In this document: positions 1 to 8,229 of the stretch, one piece after another
Position numbering within the stretch: position 1 is the stretch's first letter
Layout of the letters: every line of letters starts with the position of its first letter
Assembly: GCF_030689305.1 (NCBI RefSeq)
Contig: NZ_JAUYVM010000013.1
Coordinates: 1 to 64,000, forward strand
DNA from: Vibrio penaeicida
GTDB lineage: Bacteria; Pseudomonadota; Gammaproteobacteria; Enterobacterales; Vibrionaceae
Direction of reading: 5' to 3'
Length of the DNA stretch: 64,000 nt
Notes under the pieces: generated by a model
Databases searched by the model: none
What the model saw: the letters and a program-made list of their open reading frames with translations, nothing else
What the model was told of the DNA's origin: nothing
Translations under genes and position numbers: made by a program

Positions 1-660
1 GTCATAGTTCCACCTGTTGTGTACGAGGTGCATCTTAACACCTCTAATCAGGTGGCCAAATTCACTATGCCACTACACTATTATTAAATATTTTAATTAA
101 TCAAATATTTAAACATAAGGTTATATACATTGAGTACTTAACCAGCGCTTAGTATCGGGCGTTATAGCGCTTTGATGACTCAAGGGTTACAAGGTTCTCG
201 TACCTTGCCGGCATTATTATTCTTGGGTTCAAATCCTAAGCCTACTTCAAAATTGTGAGTTCTATGTAAGCTAAGCCTCTGTGGGGCTAAAAATTTAATA
301 GACTTGTCTGATTTTTAAGCTCTTCTCTCGGTTCCTTTTTCCAAATTCTCGAGTTAGTTGGTGTTTTAAGTTTTGTGGTCTGGTTGCGGAAAGCTTTGTT
401 GACTAAGATGCTATCCATCAAATACAAGCTAAGTGCTTCAGTGCCAAGCGAGCCTGTTTGCTTGTATCGCTCGAACAGAAGCTTCAAATCGGCAGCCAAC
501 GCGTGGCATTTCTGGTTTGCAGTAATTTTAGTGTTTGGGGCGTAGTACAGCGACTTGTTTTGTGCGTTGTCTACTTTTTGGTGGGTATAGCAGTGTGCTT
601 AGGGGAGTAGAAAGGGTCGTGAGTGAGTCGACCCTAGTCTTTAGAGAAGGGAGAGGTTTT
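1..660. other. Left edge: accessory DNA with no convincing gene
   Basis: No open frame here has a ribosome-binding site or a recognisable family. The + strand is open from base 1 to a TAA at 85-87 (29 codons, ending in PLHYY) and could be the tail of a gene that starts outside the window. Bases 11-17 and 49-55 are a 7-bp inverted repeat (CCACCTG/CAGGTGG). Bases 195-212 form a small hairpin followed by a T-arm-like GGGTTCAAATCC, but no full tRNA folds. The right part (about 495-605) resembles a Vibrio attC site and is listed separately. Confidence 0.4.
495..605. repeat. Degenerate VCR-like attC site A
   Basis: The stretch beginning CCAACGCGTGGCATTTCTGG, followed by GTTTGC and a GTTTGGGG run, resembles the central part of Vibrio integron attC repeats (VCRs), which carry an AACGCGTGGC block. 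It shares most of this block with the site at 1021-1123. The flanking R' and R'' core sites are not clearly paired, so the site is probably decayed. Seen: the shared block. Inferred: attC identity. Confidence 0.4.
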
Positions 661-861
661 TTACGCTGCGCGCTGGCTGGTTTCATGGCGGTAAACGCGT
701 GTGCCAGTTTCAGTATTCTCGTAAACTTCTAATTCTTTTAGATATGACCAAGCGTGTACGTGAGTGTTTGTTTGCGCTGCAAGTCTAGCGATAACGGCAT
801 TAACACTGCGTCCAGCGTAGTCTTTAGTCGGTACGAAAATGTTCTTAATTACAGATAGCAT
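661..861 (-). CDS. Small hypothetical protein (66 aa)
   Basis: Unrecognised short protein, mixed polar and hydrophobic, with no membrane segment or signal peptide. It starts MLSVIKNIFVPTKDYAGRSV and ends in a Tyr/Arg/His-rich tail. The start is well supported: an AAGGAG lies about six bases before the ATG on the minus strand. It lies between two VCR-like sites but is transcribed opposite to the next cassette-like genes. It resembles an orphan cassette gene. No function is proposed; the coding call rests on the ribosome-binding site and the uninterrupted frame. Confidence 0.55.
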   Translation of the reverse strand: MLSVIKNIFVPTKDYAGRSVNAVIARLAAQTNTHVHAWSYLKELEVYENTETGTRVYRHETSQRAA

Positions 862-1020
862 AATGGGCTCCTTTGTGTAATTAAATTACCAAATATATCT
901 GCGAGAACTATAGCAAAGAGTTAAAGTGTGATCAATATCCGTTATTGATTTTCATAATTATCATTCGTTGTAATTTTTAGATCAAAAAATTGAGCTGCAC
1001 GCATAACAAAAACAACAAAC

Positions 1021-1123
1021 TGACAAACAACACGTGGCATTTTTGTTTGCGGTGGATTTGTTAATTACGGTGGCTTACGGAAACGGCAATTGGCGTTTTT
1101 GGCTACTTAACTAGGCGTTAGCT
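1021..1123 (+). repeat. VCR-like attC site B
   Basis: This stretch carries AACACGTGGCATTTTTGTTTGC, an almost copy of site A, then AAACGGCAATT at 1081-1091 and ends in TAGGCGTTAGC at 1112-1122. A GCGTTA(G) end is the expected R' core (GTTRRRY) of an integron attC. The gene at 1146 starts 23 bases later, the usual spacing for a cassette gene after a recombination site. The 5' core is less clear. It shares the AAACGGCAATT block with 19336-19346. Confidence 0.5.
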
Positions 1124-1145
1124 TAAACCAAAGTAAGGAAGTCTC

Positions 1146-1487
1146 ATGGGAAACAAAAAGTGGGTATTTGCAGTCATTTTATTTATCGGAGGCCCCTCGC
1201 TGCTTCCTGTTACTTTGGAAATTATTTCTTTAATAGAGATTTACGGCATTTTAGGTGCGTGGACAATTTATACGTCTTACGCTAAATATTTGGCGAATCA
1301 CCCTAGATCCAAAAGAGCTTTGCGTTTTGCTACGAGTTGGGATTATCAACCGCAAATGCTATTCACCCTAAGCGAACTCAAAACATGTCCACAATTAGTT
1401 TTCCATATGCTCCCAGTTCAGAGCGCAGTAGTTTGGACAATGAATATTCTGTTTTGGGGTGGTATGGTTTGGTGCTTGATACTTTAA
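1146..1487 (+). CDS. Small membrane protein, cassette-like
   Basis: Unrecognised 113-residue protein with hydrophobic segments at about residues 6-22, 30-45 and 93-113, so probably an inner-membrane protein with a central polar loop rich in Arg/Lys. A TAAGGAAG ribosome-binding site precedes the ATG. The gene follows attC-like site B immediately, and the stop is followed within five bases by another GGCGTTAG motif. This is the layout of an integron cassette, although no full attC fits after the stop. Function unknown. Confidence 0.55.
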   Translation: MGNKKWVFAVILFIGGPSLLPVTLEIISLIEIYGILGAWTIYTSYAKYLANHPRSKRALRFATSWDYQPQMLFTLSELKTCPQLVFHMLPVQSAVVWTMNILFWGGMVWCLIL

Positions 1488-1529
1488 GCTGGCGTTAGTT
1501 GCCCTAGTAACTCCAAATTTAGGAAATGT

Positions 1530-1949
1530 ATGGAATACAAATTAGATATAGAGCCATCGGATAGTGATATCAGTGAAATTCGTGGTGGGTTAATCAAGCA
1601 CAACACTCCATTTCTGGAGGGGATACCTAAGTCGCAAGTTGGGTACTATGCAGTCGATGGAGAAAATAAAATTGGAGGTATTATCGCTGATATTTGGGGT
1701 AATTGGTTACTTATCAAATTTCTTTGGGTTGATGATTCTATGAGGGGGAAACGAGTTGGTAGTCAGCTTCTTCATCACATTGAAAACTATGCGAAATCCC
1801 AAGGCTGCCAATCGGTACTGGTTGATACTCTCAGCTTTCAAGCGAAGCCCTTTTATGAAAGGTATGGGTACAAGTGTCAGATGGTGCTGGAAAATTACCC
1901 AATAGATTCATCTTTATCATTTCTAACAAAATCGTTAATCGAACAATGA
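1530..1949 (+). CDS. GNAT family N-acetyltransferase
   Basis: A 139-residue GCN5-related acetyltransferase, which transfers acetyl from acetyl-CoA to an unknown amine. The acetyl-CoA-binding motif A is seen around residues 70-90 (LWVDDSMRGKRVGSQLLHHI), followed by the C-terminal FYERYGYK element typical of the fold. Length is normal for a single-domain GNAT. An AGGA lies just before the ATG. It sits directly after a GGCGTTAG motif, and GNATs are among the commonest cassette cargo in Vibrio integrons. The substrate cannot be told from sequence. Confidence 0.85.
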   Translation: MEYKLDIEPSDSDISEIRGGLIKHNTPFLEGIPKSQVGYYAVDGENKIGGIIADIWGNWLLIKFLWVDDSMRGKRVGSQLLHHIENYAKSQGCQSVLVDTLSFQAKPFYERYGYKCQMVLENYPIDSSLSFLTKSLIEQ

Positions 1950-2216
1950 GTTAGTGTTAACGCATCGTAGTACGGATTCATAATCAGTCTTTAATTTACC
2001 TACGTTGACCCGCACATTTTTTTGAACAGTAAATGACGTTTGCCCACTCTCTTTACCATTTTTTCGCGAATTAAATTGTACGCAATTACCCAAATGCTCA
2101 TCAAAAATGTATATGAAAGTAATTTGTTCAGAAGTGTGTAGGGCAAGTTGTAATAAATCGTTGTCCTGAAGTCTCAAATCATGAGTAAACCAGTAAAGCG
2201 TTTTGTGTTTCATCAA
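1935..2216 (-). pseudogene. Truncated photolyase/cryptochrome N-terminus
   Basis: The first 40 or so residues (LYWFTHDLRLQDNDLLQLAL, then an FIYIFDE strand) match the start of the photolyase alpha/beta domain of the cryptochrome/DNA photolyase family, which begins with an LYWFRNDLRLxDN-type motif. Full proteins are about 430-500 aa; this frame stops after 93. From about residue 45 (NCVQFNSRKNGKESG onward) the sequence no longer looks like photolyase, so the gene has been cut and joined to unrelated DNA. Its 3' end overlaps the end of the GNAT gene on the other strand. The FAD-binding domain is absent, so it cannot be a working photolyase. Confidence 0.65.
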
Positions 2217-2284
2217 ACCGAAATGTCCGTAATAGAATTCAAAATTTCACGTGGTTAAAGGGTGGCTGGCACCTTATATTGGCG

Positions 2285-2461
2285 TTAGGTTTTTGAAGGA
2301 CTCAAACTCTTAATTTCTTGAAAAACTTCTTCTGCCTCAGCTGTTAGTTGCGAGTAAGTTCTAATATCACCGTTTCTTTGGGTGTGCATAGCTTGTTCAA
2401 GCAGCATTGAGTGTCTTTTTTTGAGTTTCTTAGCTGGGTTGCTCTTAAAAAAAGAAAACAT
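2285..2461 (-). CDS. DUF6435 / Lacal_2735-type small protein (58 aa)
   Basis: A 58-codon gene encoding a basic N-terminus (MFSFFKSNPAKKLKKRHSML) followed by an amphipathic helical part rich in Glu/Gln. It matches my memory of the DUF6435 (Lacal_2735) family of 55-60 aa proteins in marine Gammaproteobacteria and Flavobacteria. Role unknown. A GGAG lies nine bases before the ATG on the minus strand. The stop codon (TTA on the + strand at 2285-2287) lies inside a GGCGTTAGGT attC-core-like motif, so the gene ends exactly at a possible recombination point. Confidence 0.7.
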   Translation of the reverse strand: MFSFFKSNPAKKLKKRHSMLLEQAMHTQRNGDIRTYSQLTAEAEEVFQEIKSLSPSKT

Positions 2462-2640
2462 GAATAACTCCGTTAATGTTTAGTTTTTTCTATACGTCCA
2501 GCTAAGAGGAATAGTTCACTCTAAGGCTCTCTCAGCAAGTAGTCTAAAAAAACAGTCAATCAGATTTCTAAAGCTTAGCTTTGTCGGTTGAATTTACTGG
2601 GCTAATATCTAGCTATCAACATAATGAAAGGATGCGAATT

Positions 2641-3492
2641 GTGTTTAAGAAGTTATTAGGGTTAGCACCAAAATTAGAATCGGATGGTTCATATTCACCT
2701 TCAAAGGTTGCTTTGAAAATTGCAACTGCTGACAAGACCGATTACAAAGAAGTTGAATACAGCCCTGTAGACGGATCAAGGCGAAAAATCTTAGTCTTGG
2801 CGACCGAGCAAAAAAATATGGAAATGAAAAACGGGAAGCTTTTTTCGACTGGTAATCACCCTGTTGAAACTCTAGTACCCATGCTGCATCTTAGAAATGC
2901 AGGCTATGAGTTTGAAATATCTACGCCTAATGGTAAGCCCGCGATCATAGAAATGTGGGCATTTCCCCATAAAGATGAGCACGTAAATTCTATTTACAGT
3001 GAATACAAAGAACAATTGGAAAACCCCATTAGTCTGGCTGAATTAGTCAACGGTGGATTGAACGTTGAAGATTATGCAGCCGTATTTATTCCTGGCGGTC
3101 ATGGTGCAATGTTGGGGCTCCCAGAAGATAAAAGTGTTGGCACTGTTCTAAATTGGGCACACGACAACGATGTTTTTACAATTTCTATTTGTCATGGTCC
3201 AGCTGCTTTCTTATCTACTCATATGAATGGTTCTGAGTTTTTATATCAGGGGTATAAAATGGCAGTTTTCCCTGATTCAGTTGATGCTCAAACACCGATG
3301 ATCGGCTACTTACCGGGTAAGATGCCTTGGGGATTGAGTGAGAAGTTAAAAGATTTAGGCGTGGAGTTAGCGAATAGTAAAGCTGACAATACAGTTTGTC
3401 GTGATCGCTTGTTAATTACAGGAGCAAGTCCATTGGCCGCTGATGCCCTTGGAAGGTTGGCTGTAGAAACGTTGGTTTCAGCACGTACTTAA
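2641..3492 (+). CDS. hchA: Protein/nucleic acid deglycase HchA (Hsp31)
   Basis: DJ-1/PfpI superfamily protein of the Hsp31 class: a cytoplasmic glyoxalase III/deglycase and holding chaperone that removes methylglyoxal and glyoxal adducts. Seen: the GKLFSTGNHPVETLVPM block, the metal/oxyanion region IEMWAFPHKDEHV, PGGHGAMLGLPE, and the nucleophile elbow SICHGPAAFL with catalytic Cys-His. The 283-residue length fits E. coli HchA. The frame opens at a TTG at 2581, but the best start is GTG 2641 (product MFKKLLGLAPK), which has AAAGGA eight bases upstream. An ATG at 2632 has no room for a ribosome-binding site. Monocistronic, followed by a terminator. Confidence 0.93.
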   Translation: MFKKLLGLAPKLESDGSYSPSKVALKIATADKTDYKEVEYSPVDGSRRKILVLATEQKNMEMKNGKLFSTGNHPVETLVPMLHLRNAGYEFEISTPNGKPAIIEMWAFPHKDEHVNSIYSEYKEQLENPISLAELVNGGLNVEDYAAVFIPGGHGAMLGLPEDKSVGTVLNWAHDNDVFTISICHGPAAFLSTHMNGSEFLYQGYKMAVFPDSVDAQTPMIGYLPGKMPWGLSEKLKDLGVELANSKADNTVCRDRLLITGASPLAADALGRLAVETLVSART

Positions 3493-3627
3493 TAAACACT
3501 TCTAGCCGACGGTCAACACTAAGGGGATAAATCGGTGGTTTGGGCATATTCTCGTTTCCAATCAAAAGATCACTTCGTTTGAATTAGGGAATATCAGAGG
3601 TGAAGTTTGCTCTTTTTGGGTGAGATT

Positions 3628-3655
3628 AACGGCTTATTTGTGAATAAGCCGTTTT
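3628..3655 (+). terminator. Rho-independent terminator after hchA
   Basis: Perfect 11-bp inverted repeat (AACGGCTTATT at 3628-3638, AATAAGCCGTT at 3643-3653) with a TGTG loop and a short T run. It lies about 135 bases after the hchA stop and before the convergent quiC gene, so it may serve both strands. Confidence 0.75.
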
Positions 3656-3699
3656 ATATACACAGCGTGTAAAAGACAAAGAAAGGAATACCGATAGAG

Positions 3700-5601
3700 T
3701 TACAGAGACTCTAGTTCTTTCGCCTGCATGGTCATTCTGATTTGCGAGTTAGGCGCACCAAAACCCCGGTACCCATCTCTCTGAACAATTTCGAAACAGA
3801 ATCGCCCTTCAAAGAGCTCCGAGTACAGTTGATAGAACACACCGTGCTCGTCTTCATCGTAAAGGATATTAAAGCGCCTCATAAGCGACAATTGTTCCGA
3901 AGACAGACCGAATCTCGTGGCGAGATCGTCATAATAGTTATCAGTAACCGGCATCGTTTTTACATTGAGAGACGCTAACTTTTCAGCCATTGCAAAAATA
4001 TCTCGGGTGCTGAATGCGATATGGTTTACCCCTGTTCCGGCGTACGTATCCAAAATTTTATTAGAGACGGTACGTGAGGCTTGAGAGCTATTGAGTGTGA
4101 AGGCAACTCGATTATCCGGTGTTTGCATTGCCTGGCTTTTCACTAACCCGCTCGGGTCTGTCAGGCTGACGCTAGGGGAGCCGACCATGTTAAACATTGC
4201 GCGGTACAGCAGAATAGAATGCAACATTTCTTCATAGGGCATGGTGGTGGCGATGTGATCAATTGCCGTTAGATACGCTTGTAGCTCGGCAGGCTCATTC
4301 CATTCAAACTCTCGCTCCCAATGAGCGGGTTGGTCAGATTCATCAACCAGATAAATTAAGCTTTCTCCGGGGCCTTGAATGGCTGGTATCCCGTGCGTGT
4401 CAGAGCTTGTGTTACCGTGAACTTGGTAACAGAGCTTATTGGCGCGGTCGAGCAATTTAGGAACGTCGGTACAAGTTAACCCAACAGCACAAACAGAGGC
4501 GCCATGTTTTTGGTGGTATTGTTGCGCGAAGCTATCAGGTTCAAGGTTCATGACTAGGTTAATACTTCCCTGACGCCATAGTTCTACGTTCTTCTTCTTG
4601 TGAGTTCCAGCGTGGTAAAACCCTAGGTTACCGAGCAGTAACGTAAGCGCCTCTCGCTCTTTGATATTAAGGGCGAACTCTATAAATTGGACTTCAGAAG
4701 GCGGAAATGTTTTGGGCAATAATGAACTTGATGGAAGCACATTAGTTCCGGCTACATGATCTTGTCTATTGGCTGGCTTAGATGCCTTAATATCTTCACT
4801 TCTATTGTTGGCAAAAACTAAGGAGCGGTATCCATCAATAGCGGTTTTTTCTGGAGAACTTGATCGAAATTGGTCGTTAAAAATTTCGAGAGAAAATGGA
4901 CCGTCATATCCTGTAGCGTGAAGATTTTTCATAAATTGGTCTAGGGGAAGCTCTCCTTGACCGGGGAAGCAGCGAAAATGTCGACTCCAACTCAGGTGGT
5001 CCATAGACAGGCGTGGAGCATCGGCGGCTTGTACTAGGAAAATCTTTTCCCCCGGAATGTTCAGCATAGAATCAATTTCGGTACCTCTAGAGAAAATATG
5101 GAACGTATCTAAACAAACGCCTATTTTCTCGTGATTAGCTCGGCGAACAATTTCCCAGGAGTCTCTGTAATCAAATACATGCTTACCCCACGCGAGAGCT
5201 TCATAGGCGACTCGCTTCTCTCTTTTCTCCGCGATAGATCCAAGTTCACTAAAGTCGTCGGCAGCTCTTTGAATTCCGCCCAAGGCATGCGGCGAACAAC
5301 TGCTGCAAACCATAAGAAGATCGGTTCCAAGCTCATCCATAATGTCGAACTTTTGATTGGCTCGCTGAAAGATACGATCACGATACGGTGCGGGCAAGCC
5401 TTCAAAATCTCTCAATGGTTGATAAGCAACGACACTTAACCCGTTATCATCAAGCATTGAGCGAATTTCTTTTATTGAACCGTTATGGTTGATCAAGTCG
5501 GCTTCAAAAATTTCAATTCCACGAAAACCCGCTTTGGCGCTGGCTTCAATTTTTTGTCTTAATGATCCTGAAAGACAAATCGTCGCAATAGAATAGAGCA
5601 T
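3700..5601 (-). CDS. quiC: 3-dehydroshikimate dehydratase fused to HPPD-like domain (QuiC)
   Basis: Converts 3-dehydroshikimate to protocatechuate. Two domains: residues 1-265 are an AP-endonuclease-2/xylose-isomerase TIM barrel (starting MLYSIATICLSGSL, with metal-ligand regions around AYEALAWGKHVFDY, CLDTFHIFSRG and the barrel-end SLEIFND); residues about 310-625 are a vicinal-oxygen-chelate domain like 4-hydroxyphenylpyruvate dioxygenase (NHIAFSTRDIFAMAEKL, later CFEIVQRDGYRGFG). This fused form, about 630 aa, is the QuiC1 type known from pseudomonads. The second ATG at 5601 has AAGGGGG about nine bases upstream; the frame also contains an ATG at 5607. The start is five or fewer bases from the aroQ stop, so the genes are translationally coupled. 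The product feeds the lig operon at 12-19 kb. Confidence 0.9.
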   Translation of the reverse strand: MLYSIATICLSGSLRQKIEASAKAGFRGIEIFEADLINHNGSIKEIRSMLDDNGLSVVAYQPLRDFEGLPAPYRDRIFQRANQKFDIMDELGTDLLMVCSSCSPHALGGIQRAADDFSELGSIAEKREKRVAYEALAWGKHVFDYRDSWEIVRRANHEKIGVCLDTFHIFSRGTEIDSMLNIPGEKIFLVQAADAPRLSMDHLSWSRHFRCFPGQGELPLDQFMKNLHATGYDGPFSLEIFNDQFRSSSPEKTAIDGYRSLVFANNRSEDIKASKPANRQDHVAGTNVLPSSSLLPKTFPPSEVQFIEFALNIKEREALTLLLGNLGFYHAGTHKKKNVELWRQGSINLVMNLEPDSFAQQYHQKHGASVCAVGLTCTDVPKLLDRANKLCYQVHGNTSSDTHGIPAIQGPGESLIYLVDESDQPAHWEREFEWNEPAELQAYLTAIDHIATTMPYEEMLHSILLYRAMFNMVGSPSVSLTDPSGLVKSQAMQTPDNRVAFTLNSSQASRTVSNKILDTYAGTGVNHIAFSTRDIFAMAEKLASLNVKTMPVTDNYYDDLATRFGLSSEQLSLMRRFNILYDEDEHGVFYQLYSELFEGRFCFEIVQRDGYRGFGAPNSQIRMTMQAKELESL

Positions 5602-5606
5602 TACCA

Positions 5607-6059
5607 TTACCCCCTTGTTTGGTGAATTAACCCTTTGATGGCTAATGCGTATCCCTGAATGCCAAACCCTACGATAATTCCATTTGCTACAGGGGAGATA
5701 TATGAATGGTTTCTGAAAGCTTCTCGAGCGTGGACATTAGAAATATGGGTTTCAATGGTGGGTACTTGAGTGCCTTTAATAGCATCATGCAACGCCACCG
5801 AGGTATGAGTAAAAGCGCCGGGGTTAAAGACAACGCCCAGAATTGAACCGTTCTTTACACCAATGCCCGCCTCATGAAACCAGTCAATAAGCACACCTTC
5901 ATGATTGCTTTGCATGAATTTGATGGTCACACCATGCTCTTTAGCGGTTTGATGACAAAGTGCCTCTACATCATCTAACGTAGAATTACCGTATTGTTCA
6001 GGTTCCCGTTGACCGAGAAGATTGAGGTTAGGGCCATTGATTACGAATATAGAGGACAT
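5607..6059 (-). CDS. aroQ: Type II 3-dehydroquinate dehydratase
   Basis: Dehydrates 3-dehydroquinate to 3-dehydroshikimate. At 150 residues it has the normal size of the dodecameric type II enzyme. Seen: the N-terminal INGPNLNLLGQREPEQYG motif with the catalytic Tyr, the QSNHEGVLIDW segment, NPGAFTHTSVALHDA, and the catalytic-His region ETHISNVHAREAFRNHSYIS. It lies between the Gfo/Idh gene and quiC with end-to-start overlaps, so it is a catabolic copy (quiB-like) rather than the housekeeping aro gene. Catabolic role is inferred from context; enzyme identity is secure. Confidence 0.95.
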   Translation of the reverse strand: MSSIFVINGPNLNLLGQREPEQYGNSTLDDVEALCHQTAKEHGVTIKFMQSNHEGVLIDWFHEAGIGVKNGSILGVVFNPGAFTHTSVALHDAIKGTQVPTIETHISNVHAREAFRNHSYISPVANGIIVGFGIQGYALAIKGLIHQTRG

Positions 6060-7177
6060 TATTTTCTTCCTTGAGCAGATTCTAGGTCTTGAAAAGGCGG
6101 TGTTTGTATAAACACTTTCTCTCCACTCTTCACCGCCTCAACAATGGCTTCGGTGACACGTAAATTTTGAACACCATCATGGACACTCACCAAAGGTTCA
6201 GCTTGGCCCCTAATCACGTTACAAAAGTGGTGGAGCTGAGCTTCCAAGGGATCTTTTCTTTCTAATTCCACATCACTACATTCGAAAGGTTTCCACCAAG
6301 ATCGATCTTCATCCTTCAAGTAACGTTTTAGCTTGAGGGTGGGAACGGAAAGCGAACCGTGAGTTCCAGCGATGTGGTAACAATCTTCATCGGGGTAGGT
6401 AGCGTAAGATTTGTTCTCTTGTGTGGTTTGCTCCCAGCTTCGAGCCGATCCCGCCGTGTCCGAAAGAATAAATGTGCCCAGCGTACCGTTGGAAAAAGAA
6501 AATACGATAGCAACGGTGTCTTCAACTTCAAATCCACGGTGTGTATTAGATGCCGTAGCTTGTACTGAAGAAATTTCCCCACATAAATATCGAAGATTGC
6601 CTATTTCATGGATCATGTTGATGAGAATAGGACCCCCTCCGATTTTGGTTCGCCAAGTCCCTAGTTCAAAATAATCGTCGGGCTTGTAGAAAAGAGCACT
6701 GCCTGTCACGGCAACAGTCGCCCCCAATGAACCAGAATCTATGAGCTCTTTTGCTTTACGCATAATAGGGCTATGCATACGGTGGTGACCGACAAGCAGG
6801 GGGGTAGAGTAATCTTGAGCAATGCGATACAAGCGTTCTCCCTCTGAAAGAGAGTGAGCCACCGGCTTTTCGATGATGGCAGGTATCCCCGCTTCTAAGC
6901 AGGCGATAGCTTGTTCTACATGAAGGTGATTTGGCGTAGCCAGAATAACACCATCAGGTTTTTTAGAACGTTCGGAGGAATTGGAATCCGAGTCACTGAA
7001 CATTGTCTCAAGCTCACTGTACCAAGGGACACCGAGATTTTTTGCAAGCTCTCGTCCGTCATCGGTCGGGTCAACAATCGCAAACAAAGCGTAATTCGAA
7101 TTGTCAGATGTTAATAACTTAATATGACTCTTTCCAATGAGCCCGGCTCCGACAACAGTAATATTAATTTTTTCCAT
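6059..7177 (-). CDS. Gfo/Idh/MocA family NAD(P)-dependent oxidoreductase
   Basis: First gene of the quiC operon. It has an N-terminal Rossmann fold (ITVVGAGLIGKSHI, residues about 4-17), the family's EKPVAHSLSEGE motif at about residue 108 with the catalytic Lys of EKP, and a C-terminal substrate-binding alpha/beta domain. About 370 residues, normal for the family. Next to a dehydroquinase and a dehydroshikimate dehydratase it may oxidise quinate or shikimate (or a similar cyclitol) into the pathway, but classical quinate dehydrogenases belong to other families, so this is inference only. ATG 7177 gives the usual MEKINITVVGAG start; ATG 7192 is possible but its AAGG abuts the codon. The stop overlaps the aroQ start. 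Confidence 0.85.
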   Translation of the reverse strand: MEKINITVVGAGLIGKSHIKLLTSDNSNYALFAIVDPTDDGRELAKNLGVPWYSELETMFSDSDSNSSERSKKPDGVILATPNHLHVEQAIACLEAGIPAIIEKPVAHSLSEGERLYRIAQDYSTPLLVGHHRMHSPIMRKAKELIDSGSLGATVAVTGSALFYKPDDYFELGTWRTKIGGGPILINMIHEIGNLRYLCGEISSVQATASNTHRGFEVEDTVAIVFSFSNGTLGTFILSDTAGSARSWEQTTQENKSYATYPDEDCYHIAGTHGSLSVPTLKLKRYLKDEDRSWWKPFECSDVELERKDPLEAQLHHFCNVIRGQAEPLVSVHDGVQNLRVTEAIVEAVKSGEKVFIQTPPFQDLESAQGRK

Positions 7178-7406
7178 GGGCAAACAGGCCATCCTTGTAT
7201 TGGCAATTTCTTTAGATGAGCGAAACCCTCACGTAGAGTGATACATTTTATTAGAGGGTAGGTTGGTTCTTTTCGGGAATAGTCAAAGAACCAATCTTGA
7301 ATTTGAAGGGGAAGAACGTTCGTCCTACTTAGGGTTGCTCACCCCCTTCGGTATTATTAATGCTTTCATGACTCTGTATTTGGCGTTAGTCCCCGTTTTG
7401 AACGTG

Positions 7407-8042
7407 TTATTCAGACACTTTTAAGCGATTAACGAAACCAAATAAGTGCGATTCAATGGCTTCCTGGCATGCGTTGAAATCTCTTTTGAGCGCTGCTTCC
7501 ATAATGGATTCATGCTCATCTACTATATCGGTACCGCGGAAACCATTGGTCTTTAATTCAACAACCACAAATTGACGAAATTGGTCATAAATCTGTTTGT
7601 GGTAGTGGATGTGTAACTCAGATCCGCAAGCCGCAATCAATGCCGCATGAAATTCGTAATCGCATTGATGCCACATTCCAAAATGTTCTTCGATATCCTC
7701 TCGCATCTTTCGTTCAACGTGCAAAAGCTTATGGTGAGCGGCAACCAGATTACTTTCCCACTCCATTCCACCATTAGAGAAAGACTGCTTTGCCCCATCG
7801 CTTTCAAGCAAGACTCTAAGGCGAGTCAACTCGTTCATTCGCTCGTTCGAAGCGCTGGCAATACTGAACCCCTTTTGGCCTTCTGCCTCAACAAGCCCCT
7901 CGCTTGATAGCCTTGCTAAGCTTTCTCTTAACACGTTCACACCACTGTTATAACGGCCTTTCAACGTATCCATTTTAAGTTTGCTACCGGGCTCGAAAGC
8001 ACCCATCAAAATATCGTTACGCAAGGTTTCATAAAGATTCAT
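7407..8042 (-). CDS. GntR family (FCD) transcriptional regulator
   Basis: A winged-helix N-terminus (residues about 5-70; NVLRESLARLSSEGLVEAEG is the recognition-helix/wing part) is followed by a helical FCD ligand domain with the expected metal-binding acidic and His residues (MWHQCDYEFHAALIAACGSE, later DEHESIMEAAL). About 211 residues, typical of the FadR/VanR branch. The ATG at 8042 has a TAGGA six bases upstream; an in-frame TTG at 8057 is less likely. It lies upstream of the quiC operon on the same strand and divergent from the TRAP genes, so it probably controls one or both in response to a pathway acid (inferred). Confidence 0.88.
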   Translation of the reverse strand: MNLYETLRNDILMGAFEPGSKLKMDTLKGRYNSGVNVLRESLARLSSEGLVEAEGQKGFSIASASNERMNELTRLRVLLESDGAKQSFSNGGMEWESNLVAAHHKLLHVERKMREDIEEHFGMWHQCDYEFHAALIAACGSELHIHYHKQIYDQFRQFVVVELKTNGFRGTDIVDEHESIMEAALKRDFNACQEAIESHLFGFVNRLKVSE

Positions 8043-8229
8043 TCGGTTTCCTATCAAAGCGCGCTATTGCTATCTACTATTTTTACAGTAACACACGATT
8101 AAGATCGATTTTTGGGGTGACTGCTTATATTTATGAGTTTTTCATTTATCGATGTCAAATCATTTTTGTCACCTATTTTTAAAAATGAGTGATGTTTTAA
8201 CAAATAATCTACAAAATTAACATTAAGGG

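Noticed and set aside
1..60. Possible end of an insertion sequence (inverted CCACCTG/CAGGTGG)
   Set aside because: No transposase and no second terminal repeat are visible; the fragment is too short to judge.
150..265. Possible tRNA (GGGTTCAAATCC T-arm-like segment and a CAAGG/CCTTG hairpin)
   Set aside because: The acceptor stem and D-arm do not pair at the right distances, and the anticodon-like hairpin has the wrong loop size.
287..499. 70-codon minus-strand frame starting MAADLKLLFERYKQTGSL
   Set aside because: Composition looks protein-like and it could be a cassette remnant, but it begins at a TTG inside the VCR-like site with no ribosome-binding site and matches no family I know.
535..732. 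65-codon + strand frame across the attC-like site
   Set aside because: Overlaps the better-supported minus-strand gene at 661-861 and lacks a Shine-Dalgarno.
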